Origin: Irpex lacteus
Taxonomy: Eukaryota > Basidiomycota > Agaricomycetes > Polyporales > Irpicaceae
Direction: 5' to 3'
NCBI GenBank assembly: GCA_001986395.2
Contig: MQVO02000001.1
Coordinates: 1,550,001 to 1,614,000 of the forward strand
Length of the DNA stretch: 64,000 nt
Shown: piece by piece, positions 10,901-20,139 of the stretch
Layout of the letters: every line of letters begins with the position of its first letter
Numbering within the stretch: position 1 is the stretch's first letter
Program-made: the position numbers and the translations under genes
Notes under the pieces: generated by a model
The model's input: the letters and a program-made list of their open reading frames with translations, nothing else
Told to the model about the DNA's origin: nothing
Database searches by the model: none

Positions 10901-12079
10901 CAAGTCCTTGCCATTCCCTTCGTAAGATAACCCTGCACTGGTAAGACGACCGAGTGATATAAGGTTGAATCTCATAGTGGGAGCGTATAGGGCGTCCTTG
11001 AGGGTGACGGGAATGGTGCCTTGGGCGGTGGTAAAGGCGACTCGAACGTCGCCACGGCCTAGACTCTGGCAGTTACCGACACCTTGGATAGCGCCGGTGA
11101 CTGGGGTAAAGTTGATGAATAGAGTTCGATCGGCCACAATGTGGGATGATGTGCCGGTATCACCGAGCCAGGTAGATTCTGTGGCGAGAGTGGAAGTATT
11201 CTCGGCGTGGAAGGCGTATTCCTCGGGTTCAGAGGCTTCGTCGTCGTCGTTATCCTTGGCGACGTGCGCATAGTCCTTGCGACCCTTGCCTCTGCCTCTG
11301 CCACTGCTTCTTCCACCTCTGCCTCTAGATCTGCCCCTAGATCCTTGACCAGAACGCTTGTGATTTCCATTGCGTTGGTCGTCCTCGTCGTCACATTCAG
11401 GTCGGATGTGTCCCTCCTTTCCACAGCCGTGGCAGAAGACTCCTGCTCGGAACGTCGAACGTGACTTAGCGTATAGCGCGGTCTCGGTAGAGGTACGTTC
11501 CTTGCGGCGGCCATCTTCCTGGAGGATGCGACCAATGATCGAGGCTGACGTCAACGTGGCGTCTAGCGAGACGGATGCAATAAGGGGGTCCCAAGACGAC
11601 GGTAAGGCTGTGAGGATCACGGAGGCTAATTCGTTGTCGGTGATTTTAGGTTTCTGGATGAGGTTGATCTCCTGCCAAAGGCCCTTGATCTTCCTAATTT
11701 CTTCCTCGAGGTCGGCTCCCTCGGGAATGGTGTAGCGTAGGAATTTGCGTCGTAAGACGATGAGTGAGACGGCCCCTTCGTTATTGAAAACGTTGGATAG
11801 GGCGTCGAAAGCTTCCTTCGAAGTAGAGGCGGAAATCACATGCGCCATCATAGAGTTCGAGACGCGAAGTCGAATACAGGTGAGCGCCTTGCGGTCCTTC
11901 TTCGACCAATCGGCGGCGAGTGCCTTGTCAGCAGGCATGGGAGTCTCCCCTGTGACGTATTCCCAAAGACCCATGTCCGTGAGAATGTCCGACATTTGGA
12001 CACGCCATGTGGTATAGTTCTCGGAGCCTTTGAGAGCTTCGATACGGTACGTGCCCGTTGATTCGCCGGTGGTCGACAT
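7922..12079 (-). CDS. Copia Gag-Pol polyprotein
   Basis: A single frame of 1385 aa. The Gag region (about residues 1-200) is followed by a CCHC zinc knuckle at 216-229 (CHGCGKEGHIRPEC) and a basic Arg/Gly-rich stretch. The aspartic protease has WLGDTGTSSHI with Asp307. The integrase begins with an HHCC zinc module (WHCALGHVNK ... CKACIQAKH) and continues with the catalytic core (YSDVWGP, VDNAKEYT, SPEYNGVSERLNR). The reverse transcriptase shows YGLKQAGRAW and a THVDD active site, where many copia elements have YVDD. RNase H has SDADWG, MEAEY, TDNLAA and SKHIDIRHYFVRE. There is no frameshift between gag and pol, as in other copia elements with one long frame. Nothing suggests inactivation. Confidence 0.97.
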   Translation of the reverse strand: MSTTGESTGTYRIEALKGSENYTTWRVQMSDILTDMGLWEYVTGETPMPADKALAADWSKKDRKALTCIRLRVSNSMMAHVISASTSKEAFDALSNVFNNEGAVSLIVLRRKFLRYTIPEGADLEEEIRKIKGLWQEINLIQKPKITDNELASVILTALPSSWDPLIASVSLDATLTSASIIGRILQEDGRRKERTSTETALYAKSRSTFRAGVFCHGCGKEGHIRPECDDEDDQRNGNHKRSGQGSRGRSRGRGGRSSGRGRGKGRKDYAHVAKDNDDDEASEPEEYAFHAENTSTLATESTWLGDTGTSSHIVADRTLFINFTPVTGAIQGVGNCQSLGRGDVRVAFTTAQGTIPVTLKDALYAPTMRFNLISLGRLTSAGLSYEGNGKDLFIKDGGKLIGHGTKSGYLYRMAVKPISAISMIAGSDRSWYEWHCALGHVNKRQLKQLYRDGLVTGMNVDTSSDADFTCKACIQAKHTRASFPLETMRKISELGELIYSDVWGPSSTTSLSGHRYIITFTDGATRYVWTAFLKSRDEVPGKISDLDALIETQFGTRIKALRVDNAKEYTQGAAKSYTDKRGIRLEPTTPYSPEYNGVSERLNRTLVEHARAMLLAHDMPKYLWEEAVAYATHLKNISPTRALPGTTPYEALWQKKPDLSGIHEFGTDCWVRVNVPTSKLDAQSIKRKFVGIKPGVTGYRYYVPETRQVLTSREVIFPRQTELDAPIVETNPGLEGESLPNPPSPPTTPASKEVWATPKMSIKSSSSTPSTPMPPTPSTPVKSKTELVTPPAPRATRTARVDYLKLNDGPQKSLRSLTTRSKTRSSRASSVASSTASNAGPVSTSSVQGEISEISDPITEANFCFLADADSPQTLQDVMKREDWPQWKEAMDKEMNQLDKLGTYTVTDLPSGRKPVGCRWVFAIKHDANGNVIKYKARLVAQGFSQIPGQDFFATHAPVMRLETFRLIVSIAAHYDLELHQVDVIGAYLNSPLQEDIYMRQAPGYEDGTSRVYHLHKALYGLKQAGRAWRMELDRVLLESLGFTRSQSDPCLYHRSTDNDLSLIGTHVDDCLVASTDLASVNKLKSILRKYFDITDLGEATLFVGIQILRNRAEHTISICQTGYLDTVITRFGMDTCNPVSTPLDASSILTPSESDEDLLTDIPYQAVVGSLMYAAIGTRPDIAFAVQTLSQFNSAHTAAHWTAAKHVLRYLKGTRTLSITYGKTRDFVIKGYSDADWGQNRADRRSISGYAFLLGGGIVSWSSKKQSTVALSTMEAEYVALAHATKEALWFRSILGELGLGTNDATIIATDNLAAISFAQDHQFHGRSKHIDIRHYFVRERILDGTILVPHCSSEENVADNLTKALARIKHREQLALMNLSAR

Positions 12080-12218
12080 ACTGTCGGGGATCTAATCACA
12101 AGATCCGTGGGCGATGAAGGAGTGATGGGGTTGGCCTATGGGCGTAATGCCGACGTATTGTCGCCAGATAGAGTTTCGGTAGTCGAAAGTCGATAGATGT
12201 GTGCGGAGTTTAGAGCGC

Positions 12219-12231
12219 GGGGCTCATAACC
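12219..12231 (-). other. Primer binding site, initiator-tRNA half-molecule type
   Basis: Read on the minus strand, the bases after the 5' LTR are GGTTATGAGCCCC. This is complementary to the anticodon arm of initiator tRNA-Met (GGGCUCAUAACC), not to a tRNA 3' end. Drosophila copia is known to prime from such an internally cut tRNA-iMet; the match suggests the same here. Confidence 0.8.
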
Positions 12232-12651
12232 TGTTGTGAAACAAGCAGGTAGAGCGCACACGAGAGTAGATAGCGAGTAATGAGATGTATTTTGGCTGTC
12301 TACAATACAAGCTATTTATACCAATGACCATATACAATGCACGAGGGACTTAGACGAAAATACAAGTACACATAGGAGGAACGGATACTAATAGGATACA
12401 AGCGGCAGCGTGCGGGAGAAGGATATTAGAATGGTGGGTACGGATGTGATGTGGAGGTAGGGATGCTATAATACAGTAATAACGATCAAGGGAATAACAC
12501 ATACGTACACGGAGTAATCGAGACCGGAGGCGGAAAGATCAGAGAGAATAGTGGAAGATACGGAAGAGTGGAACCAATCGGGATCGAGCGTTTTGACGCA
12601 TCATGGCGGCGGGTCCAGAGCGTCGGCGGCGGAGCGCCGAGAATCACAACA
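12232..12651 (-). repeat. Right LTR of the copia element (5' LTR, promoter)
   Basis: A 420-bp repeat identical by eye to 7495-7914. It is upstream of the gag start (12079) on the minus strand, so it supplies the promoter, with a TATAAATAG box at 12312-12320. Confidence 0.95.
12312..12320 (-). promoter_or_regulatory. TATA box in the copia 5' LTR
   Basis: Minus-strand TATAAATAG, about 80 bp before the inner end of the LTR. That leaves a normal short R-U5. The same bases occur in the other LTR at 7575-7583. Confidence 0.6.
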
Positions 12652-12656
12652 TTGCT
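12652..12656. repeat. Right 5-bp target duplication of copia element
   Basis: TTGCT directly after the right LTR, matching 7490-7494. Confidence 0.92.
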
Positions 12657-12794
12657 CGCGGGATAGCAAGTCTGTACTCTCAAAATGCAGGCTAGATGTT
12701 TTTAAGTCCATATTTACGTAGTGTGGTGGTTTGAAGTCGATGAGAACTAATTCCTCAGGATGGCCGGGGAAATCCGAGACTCATGATCCCAACT

Positions 12795-12885
12795 CGATTG
12801 ATAACTCGACGACTCGACTCGACTCGACTCGAATTATCGAGTTTTCCGAGTTGATCAACTCGACTCGACTCGACTCGACTCGTGA
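12795..12885. repeat. Right subterminal ACTCG repeats
   Basis: Several uninterrupted runs of ACTCG pentamers, broken by ATTATCGAG and a GAGTTGATCAACTC palindrome. They form the right subterminal part of the hAT-like element. Confidence 0.85.
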
Positions 12886-12893
12886 CAACACTA

Positions 12894-12901
12894 GTATCAG
12901 G
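12894..12901. repeat. Right 8-bp target-site duplication of the hAT-like element
   Basis: GTATCAGG, identical to 7181-7188. Confidence 0.9.
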
Positions 12902-15556
12902 CAAGTTCTACCTCGGTCATTGAGCCACTAACCCAGATTACCTCGACAAGATGGCTAGAAATGAATGAATAGAAGAGAGGCTAAGAGAGGGTACGTTTAT
13001 GCACACGCGCCGCTCCACTTGTGCGAACACACCCTTAACTCCTTCGTTTGATCTTGTCTCTGATTAGCGACGTCAGCGTATTTTGGAGGTAGGTAAGGGC
13101 TTCGCACAAGTGGCAACAAGACACACATGTTAGCATCAGATGATGACGAGTATCGTCACAAATCCCACTCGTCTTCTCTTCAGTCACGGTGGGCGCTGTG
13201 GTGCCGGTATTTCTGACGGTGAGTACGTACTACATACTAAGCTCATTCCTTGCTTCAACTTTGGAACACATGTGCAATCCCTCCTGTTACGGCAGCAACG
13301 GGCTCATCGGTAGCACACAAATAGCTGAACATTTGCTTCATTACTGAGAGGTGAGTAGTTTGTTCAGCTTGGAGTCATCGACGAGCACTTCTTTTGTTCC
13401 GTCTGACTCCCGCGCAGGTTACACCCTGCTACTTGCATCGTTTCTCACCAGTTGTATGCCAGTGGACGCTGTCCATAAAACAGAGTTTATTGCAGCCGTG
13501 AGCACATTAAGCTCATGTGTCATCGGAGACATCAGGTGCAACGTACAGTGCTGTTTGTCCGCTATCATGATCATATGCTATCATATGATATCGGCATGTG
13601 GCAGTCATTCAGCTGAAGATGGAAAGCACAATCATGCCTGCTTCCCTTGATATTGTACGCTGTTGTCGTCACTGTCTTACAAGCTCTCAATTGTCGGTAG
13701 CGAATAAGACTTGCATGAAGCACTTCCCGCTGCTCATTGCTCAGATCCGCTTCCAACACCGACATTCTTCAATCCCGCTCTGGTAAGTAAGGGTGTTCTC
13801 CGCGACTCCGCGTCCTGTTTCGCGGGTAGCTGGTACAAAAGCAGCGAATGCAGATCAGTCATGTGGTCTCTTAGATGTAAGCACTTTACTGTCCTCAAAC
13901 TCGGTTTTGACACGGACTGATATCATGCACAGTAATTATACATACAACATATGTATGCAATTCTCTGCTCTGTGCGGATGGTTTTACAAGTTCAGTGCAC
14001 CGTTCAATGACCTCTAGCGGACTTGGGTAAGTCTCTATATGCTAAATACTATGAACAGTTGAAATCTGCTGAAAGGAATTTGTTGGTACGTATGCTCAGC
14101 GGTGGCTGAAGTAATTATGTCATCGAGCCTCCTCTGCGAATCACACTTTCTCATAGCAATAGCCGACGAAAGACGATCATTCGAAAAAAAAACAGACTTC
14201 CCTGCAATATAGTGCAATACGTACTGCACTAACATTGCGCACGCAAGTGATTCCGCAAACGTCGACCGGGATGCGCGCAAGCACGTACAAGTATACGCCG
14301 TCGCGTGTGAGCCTCTCATATCCGCAGACAGAATGGTGTTTTAGTTCTGGTAGCCATTCTCCAATACCGTTAGTCTGTGTTCTGTTCCATTCTGCGTATG
14401 CAGAGTGTCCTCTGACCGGTCCTAATTTTCCTCAGCAGCGAGAAGCCGCCGACAAGTCGTCCGTGACAATCGTTGGCGGCGCCTTCCTCATGCACCACAT
14501 ATCGCCCGTCCTCCTTATACATGGTGCGAAATGAATGAACAAGCACCTTAGTTCTGCGCCACTGGCCACACCATCTCCGTTTCAGATTCTGGGCCACATA
14601 AGGTACGCTTTTGAGGGTACACGGCATCCGCAAGACACCAGCCATCTTTTTAGTACTTGATGAGTCCTGGCACATTGTTCATCTTTCGAAGACGGAGGCG
14701 AAATATCGAAACGTGGGCACATTTTTCCATGCCTTTGTGTCGCACATATCTGTTTACCAGCGCACTTATGGACGTTACCGATAAAGTAAGACACAGTACC
14801 GACTTACATCACTGCTACTAGAGGTCTGTAACGTCAAGTTCCTTCAAGTTCTCTAATGAGCGATATATGGCAGCCGTGGAAGCAGGTATCAATATACAGC
14901 TCTCGTAGAAGATAGTCTTGAAAGATGCTGTAAATCCCTCTCACACTGTTAGAGCTACAAACCAATAACTACTGTAATTTCCAGCATAGAGGCGTCACAC
15001 TAATGTGGCCATAAGTACTATAGTCACGCTAGTACTACTGGTAGCCCCGACTCGTCATGCGGGCGACTCGGACATTCTGATACCAATGGATTGATTCTTT
15101 GAAAATGCATAGGTCATTTGCAGGTATAAAGTAAATAGCAATTTACTTATCAACGGGCATGCTGAGGGCTACGTGGGAATTTGATGCGCCTGTGCGTTCA
15201 GTAACGCTTAATGCCGAGTATGGCTCGATACCTCTGTCAGCGCCTATAGACAACCGGTACCAGTGCTCCGACTCCTATGTATTCACAACAATGACAATCA
15301 AGGCAAGCAATGAATTTCTTCAAGTTCAATAAACAATGAAACTCACACACGAAGGCTAACTTTGTCCAACGCTACTGCAACGTAGTCTACAGTAGTGCAC
15401 CTCTGCCAGTGGATGGCAGAACACTATCACATACCCCACAAGCGAGTCCGGACTCGGATCACCCGCCTGAGTCGTGACTTTGCGGTGCACTTTGCATAAG
15501 CACTCACCTTGACAAGTGCAATATGACTTATAGGGCCAGGTGAGTACAACAAACCC
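12902..15556. other. Gene-poor stretch left of hydrolase B
   Basis: About 2.6 kb without a recognisable gene. Frames such as 13351-13650 (plus) and 14370-14675 (minus) show no known motif and do not extend through convincing introns. An orphan or decayed gene cannot be excluded. Confidence 0.35.
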
Positions 15557-15563
15557 TATATAA
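15557..15563 (+). promoter_or_regulatory. TATA box of hydrolase B
   Basis: TATATAA 37-43 bp before the first ATG (15600) and about 61 bp before the second (15624). With transcription starting about 30 bp downstream, the leader would be very short; this slightly favours the second ATG as the used start. Confidence 0.5.
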
Positions 15564-15599
15564 CAGCGTTGACTCGCTGAACTCGCTTGATACTCCCCA

Positions 15600-17743
15600 G
15601 TGATTCCCCACCCATTTGAGGCGATGATCTCGTGGCAGCGAACCGTTGCAGGGTCGCTGGCTCTTCTCGTAGCTGGGTGGGCAGTCTTAGCTCACTGGCA
15701 GCAGCACCGTTTTGCTTCAGTCATCTCGATAACTGATAGTGACCGCTCTTACAAGATTACCACGGAACTGAGAAAGTTCATCGAGGACGTACGACAAAAT
15801 GGGACAATTCCAGGCTTATCAGTGGCTCTCGTTCAAAGTACCGGCTACTATGAAAGCACGGTTGGTTTGGAGGGATTTGGAGATAGCACAGAAGCAGGGG
15901 GTAAGGTCACTCCGGAGGTGAGTTCCTCCACATCCTGGAGTATTTGGATCCGGAAACATAACCGTCGGCTTCGTTTTCAGACATTATTCAGCATTGCATC
16001 GTGCTCTAAGGCTTTCCTAGCCGGATCCTTAGGAATAATGATGGACGACTTCAAGAATAAACGCAATGTTACGTCGCTTCCTGCAGGTCTTGAGGTATTT
16101 GACTGGCATACGAGGCTCAAGGATTTGCTCCCACAAGACTGGGGAATGATGGACATGTGGACACATGAGAAAGCGACCGTTCGAGACATCCTAACACACG
16201 TCTCTGGACTTCCCAGGTATGGCTACTTAGATTATTCTACTCCAAAGCTAACCGAATAATCTGTCAGACATGACTTGTCGTATACTGCTTCAGACTCGCC
16301 GGTGGATGTCATTCGCCGGATGCGTCACTTGCGTCCAAGTTTCGAGCTTCGCGAAAAACATCAATACATAAACCAGGTGCATAATACTTGCTGAATCAAC
16401 CAAGCGTAACTCAAACTTGCCGTCTCACAGATGTTCGTGCTGGCCACCCATATCATTGCACTATATTCCGGTACTCCTTACATTGAATTTGTCACTCAGC
16501 GTATCCTCGCACCCCTTCAGATGTCGTCGTCTACCTTTAGCGAGCTCGAAGCCAACGAAACAGGCCTTCTCAGCCACGCTTTTAACAGGGATGGGCGAAG
16601 GATACCGTTCTGGTTTCCCGACTCTGTCAAGGTTTTGACCGCGGGGCCGGGTGGCATTATTTCGAACGCTCGCGACATGGTAAAGGGCAATACAAATTTC
16701 AACCTGAATCTACCTTGACTAATCTGCGGCTCATCAGGCAAGGTGGATTCAAATGCTTCTTCATGAGGGTGTTGACCCTTCTACGAACAAAACGATACTA
16801 TCACGAGCGGTATATCAAGCCATGACTTCCGCACACTCCGTCGCTTCTCCAGCTCCATATCCGGAGTTCTCTGATATCAATTACGGTTTCGGTTGGACGA
16901 GATATTCGTACCAAAGCCATGAGGTGTGTCATGCAGGTAGTATATTCAGGGACACTATGAGACTTATGACATCATACTTGTATGCAGGTATTGCAGCATA
17001 GTGGTGCTATACCGGGGTATTCGACTCAGATAGCGCTTCTCCCGCGTGATGGCCTGGGAATCGTTGTATTATGCAATGCCAGTCAAAAGGAGAAGCAAGC
17101 CATGGCCATTGTCTATCGCGTCATAGAGTCGATACTTAGTCTTCCTCGGACTGCATCCTCACGGTTCACTGCGGCGCCCCAACTCCCGAAGTCCCACGTT
17201 CGCTCAGAACCCATCGCTTCGAACAACTCCCACCCTCCACACTCTGAGAAGATCTCAAAGGAAAATATGGCGCGCGAGAACGTATCATTGGAAAAGTGCG
17301 TTGGTACTTACACAAACCCCGGCTATCCGAATATCACGATCTGCTCTCCCACACATGCGACATCCCTCCACGAACTAGACAAGGTCTGCCGCGATACGCT
17401 GAAAGAATTCAGCTCCTTTGACGATCCTTCTACCGTCGGGCTCACCCTTTACCTTTCGATCCCCGGACTATGGGTTCGCCATGCCCGATTGCGCCCCGCA
17501 GGCCGTAATCGTTTCAACGTAGCTTCCACCTACCTGTTCCCCGAGGGATACGGAAGAGATAAGACCCCGTTCGAATTAAGCGAAATGATAGGTTTTATGG
17601 GGGATGTGGAGTTTGCAGTGGACGATGGAGGGAATGTAGTTGGATTCGGCTTGGACAATAGTGATGTGACCGTAGTTCCGGGCAGGTCGAGAGGAGACGG
17701 AGACATCAAAGAGACGGCAGGTGTATGGTTCAATAAAGCCTGA
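15600..17743 (+). CDS. Serine beta-lactamase-like hydrolase (copy B)
   Basis: Six exons: 15600-15917, 15981-16216, 16268-16376, 16431-16679, 16738-16923, 16988-17743, giving 617 aa, or 609 if Met at 15624 is used. The N-terminus has one hydrophobic stretch (SLALLVAGWAVLAHW), a signal anchor or signal peptide. The catalytic set is intact: SCSK at 113-116, YIN at 218-220, HSG at 370-372. Exons 2 to 5 have exactly the same lengths (236, 109, 249, 186 nt) and phases as copy A at 1951-4069. In exon 2 the two proteins agree at 52 of 79 residues counted by eye, so they are duplicates that have diverged for some time. Substrate unknown. Confidence 0.9.
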
Positions 17744-17983
17744 GGCCCGTTGTGGACGTGAGCTTTGCTTTTGAGGTCATGGAGTTTTTTTGTACAGTAT
17801 CGCGGTACTGCAAGTTGATGTTTAATACGCAGTGCACGATACACGTTCGAAGCTCCGTGATGAATATGAATAGATGCGAATGTCACTGAGTGCGAAATTA
17901 AAGCCTCTAATAGTGAGAACGGACGGCCAGGATAGGATAAGCAACGTAAGTAACAAGTTTCAAATTAATAATACCCTCAAAGG

Positions 17984-19564
17984 TCAAGTCTTCCATTTGG
18001 TCCAGTAAGCATGCACCGGAGAGTCATTGGTACATACAGCAGGTAGTTTGAACTTCGAGGCCTCGTTCATTGTAACGACAGAATCCACAGACCCTGCAAA
18101 CGACGTATAGGCATTTTCTTCTTGCCAAGCATCTGTGCCTACAAAACTGAAAGTCTCCATCGGATGTCCGAGCCGTCTCCTAGTCTGCAGAAAAGCAAGG
18201 TATTGGGGATAGTGCTCGGGCTTCGGGTGATGGGTTTCTAGCTGGATTAGTGAGGGAAAGAACTTGTTGGGGGACGAGAGTATAGCCAGCAAGATGCCCG
18301 GGATATCATCGTATAGAACGAGGGTTCTCACGCATCGCAGGCGTGCGAGAAGACCTACCCAGAAGGCAATCTCCCTGGGTGGTGTGTCTTCGTGGATAGA
18401 GAACCATAGCTCTTCGGTCTGGGATTCGAATAATGGCATGAAAGCGTCGAGGTATAGACCACGTTGTGTAGCATCGGCAGTGGACAGACGCACTGCTGAA
18501 GTGTCATCACACATGAGAATTTGCGTGTTTGAGATATAGAGGCATTTCGGGGGGTAAACACCAGTTGTGGTCCAGCTACTACCAGCGGTAGTTTCGAATT
18601 CACCGATGAACGCATCATAGAAGGAGTAGTCGCGAGCAACACCTTCGGGATAAACCAGCTTGCGGTCGAATAGCCAGGCAATAAAGGGAGCTTGTGACTC
18701 TGAAATTTTGACCCGTTTCAAGAATTTCAGGTTGAGGGTAGGTAGAGCGGACGTGGCATACTCCTCAACTCGCCCATCTATAGCAGTCACATCCAGAAGT
18801 ACGAGGTCTTCTAGATATGGGGTTTTGGCGAGAACTTCGAAAATCGGAATGTTGGACCCGAACACCAAATTGTCGCTTGAAACAATCAGGTGGCGCAAGT
18901 TGCCAAACTCGCCGTAACGCCAGAACGGGCACTCGAAGGTCATAAGTGTCTTCAAGCTGGGTAAGCTCCATGGCTCTCTACGATCCAAGAAGGTTGCAGC
19001 GTCGGAGGCAGGTTTATAGACAACGAGAACCTCAAGAGAGGGCGCATTCGTTACCCAGCCTGAGGATTGGATGAAGCCATGATTTACGTCGTGAAGGAAG
19101 AGTTTCTGGATGCGTGGCCGATCGATGTTTGCCACGCTCAGCGGAAACGCAGAGCTTGCGCAATAGAGAACGAGTGGCAGTGCTCCAGAGCGTTCAAAGC
19201 TGGCTTCTGCGTAGGTGTTCTGTAGGTTGGTGGACCACGATTGTGAGTTTATCCTGGCCTGTTTGGTTAGATTGATATATGTCCAGAGTGCGGGAGTGGA
19301 AAGAGTGACGCGTCTCCAGCGGCGACAAACAAGGTTTATATTGCTCCAATAATCGGCGGGGCTCCGGAACTTAGAGGGCCTCGAACGCGACTGTTCCAGA
19401 TTCATTTCGGGAAATGCGATCCACCAGTTGAAATGCAGTGTTGAGTGACATTGGCTGATATACATGGTGGCAAGCCACTCAAAGATGGCGGACAGAATTT
19501 CTGCAGGGAGCCGGTGGACTGCAGAAAGAGTACCATAATGTGTTTCACGTTCCAACACGCCCAT
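17984..19564 (-). CDS. F-box family protein (F-box 1)
   Basis: One long frame of 526 aa from the first ATG at 19564. An F-box-like helix set is seen near residues 18-80 (RLPAEILSAIFEWL ... NLVCRRWRRVTLSTPALW), followed by about 400 residues of Leu-rich sequence without clear repeats. Such proteins link substrates to an SCF ubiquitin ligase through Skp1; the substrate is unknown. The last residues hold LPAVCTNDSPVHAYWTKW, a signature shared with the F-box genes ending at 20140, 35973 and 50046. The frame stays open upstream to a possible acceptor near 19611, so a short 5' exon may be missing; I did not find the conserved first exon of the other three. Confidence 0.82.
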   Translation of the reverse strand: MGVLERETHYGTLSAVHRLPAEILSAIFEWLATMYISQCHSTLHFNWWIAFPEMNLEQSRSRPSKFRSPADYWSNINLVCRRWRRVTLSTPALWTYINLTKQARINSQSWSTNLQNTYAEASFERSGALPLVLYCASSAFPLSVANIDRPRIQKLFLHDVNHGFIQSSGWVTNAPSLEVLVVYKPASDAATFLDRREPWSLPSLKTLMTFECPFWRYGEFGNLRHLIVSSDNLVFGSNIPIFEVLAKTPYLEDLVLLDVTAIDGRVEEYATSALPTLNLKFLKRVKISESQAPFIAWLFDRKLVYPEGVARDYSFYDAFIGEFETTAGSSWTTTGVYPPKCLYISNTQILMCDDTSAVRLSTADATQRGLYLDAFMPLFESQTEELWFSIHEDTPPREIAFWVGLLARLRCVRTLVLYDDIPGILLAILSSPNKFFPSLIQLETHHPKPEHYPQYLAFLQTRRRLGHPMETFSFVGTDAWQEENAYTSFAGSVDSVVTMNEASKFKLPAVCTNDSPVHAYWTKWKT

Positions 19565-20139
19565 TCTCAAGTCATTGTCATCGAGTGAGCAATCGGTTGG
19601 TCTGAAAGCCTAGTTTCATCCAGCGCATTAGTAATGATCTAACTTGGCGAATGGGGTTGAAAACATGGCTACTGTGCTCACCTGGCTATCATCTTGAGCA
19701 ACCAGCCTATTGATGTACCAGCAGTTAATACTCAGCAGCTTTGGGGTGCACGTTGAACGTTTAGGACGTACCCATGGCTTATCGGGTTGTCTCCGGTAGA
19801 TGAGACAAGTATGACAGGCGAATTCGAAAGAGACCGTGATTCCATCACAGCAGCAGCAGATTAACATGTAGATTCGACACCAAATTGGCAGAGGTACCGT
19901 ACGTGGTGGTCAGAGGCCAATTTAGTGCTACGACGTGGTGGTCAAGTCGAAACGTTCAAGTTGTAGTACCGTGACTGCCATAGCCTTCGTTGATCGATCT
20001 CGATGGAGAGCGCCGGCAGGCGTATGGCTGTTCGGCAACTTGAACTAGTACATGGATAAGTTTGTCCAGATTTCGCATACAACACATGCACATTCATACA
20101 TAATATTATAATCAGATGGTTACAGAGATGGAAATAATA
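19565..20139. other. Spacer between two F-box genes
   Basis: Promoter side of F-box 1 and 3' flank of F-box 2. No gene seen; a possible small 5' exon of F-box 1 could lie here. Confidence 0.35.

Larger units (their letters stand above)
7495..12651 (-). mobile_element. Full-length Ty1/copia LTR retrotransposon
   Basis: A complete element of 5157 bp: two identical 420-bp LTRs, a 5-bp TTGCT target duplication, a primer binding site next to the 5' LTR, a purine-rich tract next to the 3' LTR, and one uninterrupted gag-pol frame on the minus strand. The order protease, integrase, reverse transcriptase, RNase H places it in copia (Pseudoviridae type), not gypsy. Identical LTRs and an intact frame indicate very recent insertion and possible activity. 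It lies inside a 543-bp hAT-like element. Confidence 0.96.
7189..12893. mobile_element. Non-autonomous hAT-like element (MITE), split by a copia insertion
   Basis: The left end begins TAGTGTTGTCGACGAGTCGAG. The reverse complement of the right end begins TAGTGTTGTCACGAGTCGAG, so the terminal inverted repeats match over about 20 bp with one indel. Both ends are followed by dense CGAGT/ACTCG repeats. Without the copia element (5157 bp) and one copy of its 5-bp duplication, the element is 543 bp and has no room for a transposase, so it must have been moved in trans. The TIR sequence and 8-bp duplication fit hAT; the transposase source is not in this window. Confidence 0.88.

Noticed and set aside
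7922..12079. Many open frames of 60-160 codons on the opposite strand and in other frames over the copia region
   Set aside because: They are shadows of the single 1385-codon gag-pol frame and show no domains.
13351..13650. A 99-codon plus-strand frame in the gene-poor stretch
   Set aside because: No homology that I recognise, no supporting splice partners and no conserved neighbours.
1951..17743. Bacterial origin or antibiotic resistance for the beta-lactamase-like genes
   Set aside because: Each has five spliceosomal introns at the same positions and a fungal-type N-terminus; the family is widespread in fungi as hydrolases.
19628..19867. Minus-strand frame upstream of F-box 1 as its first exon
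   Set aside because: It has no resemblance to the conserved first exon and no phase-compatible splice pair that I trust.
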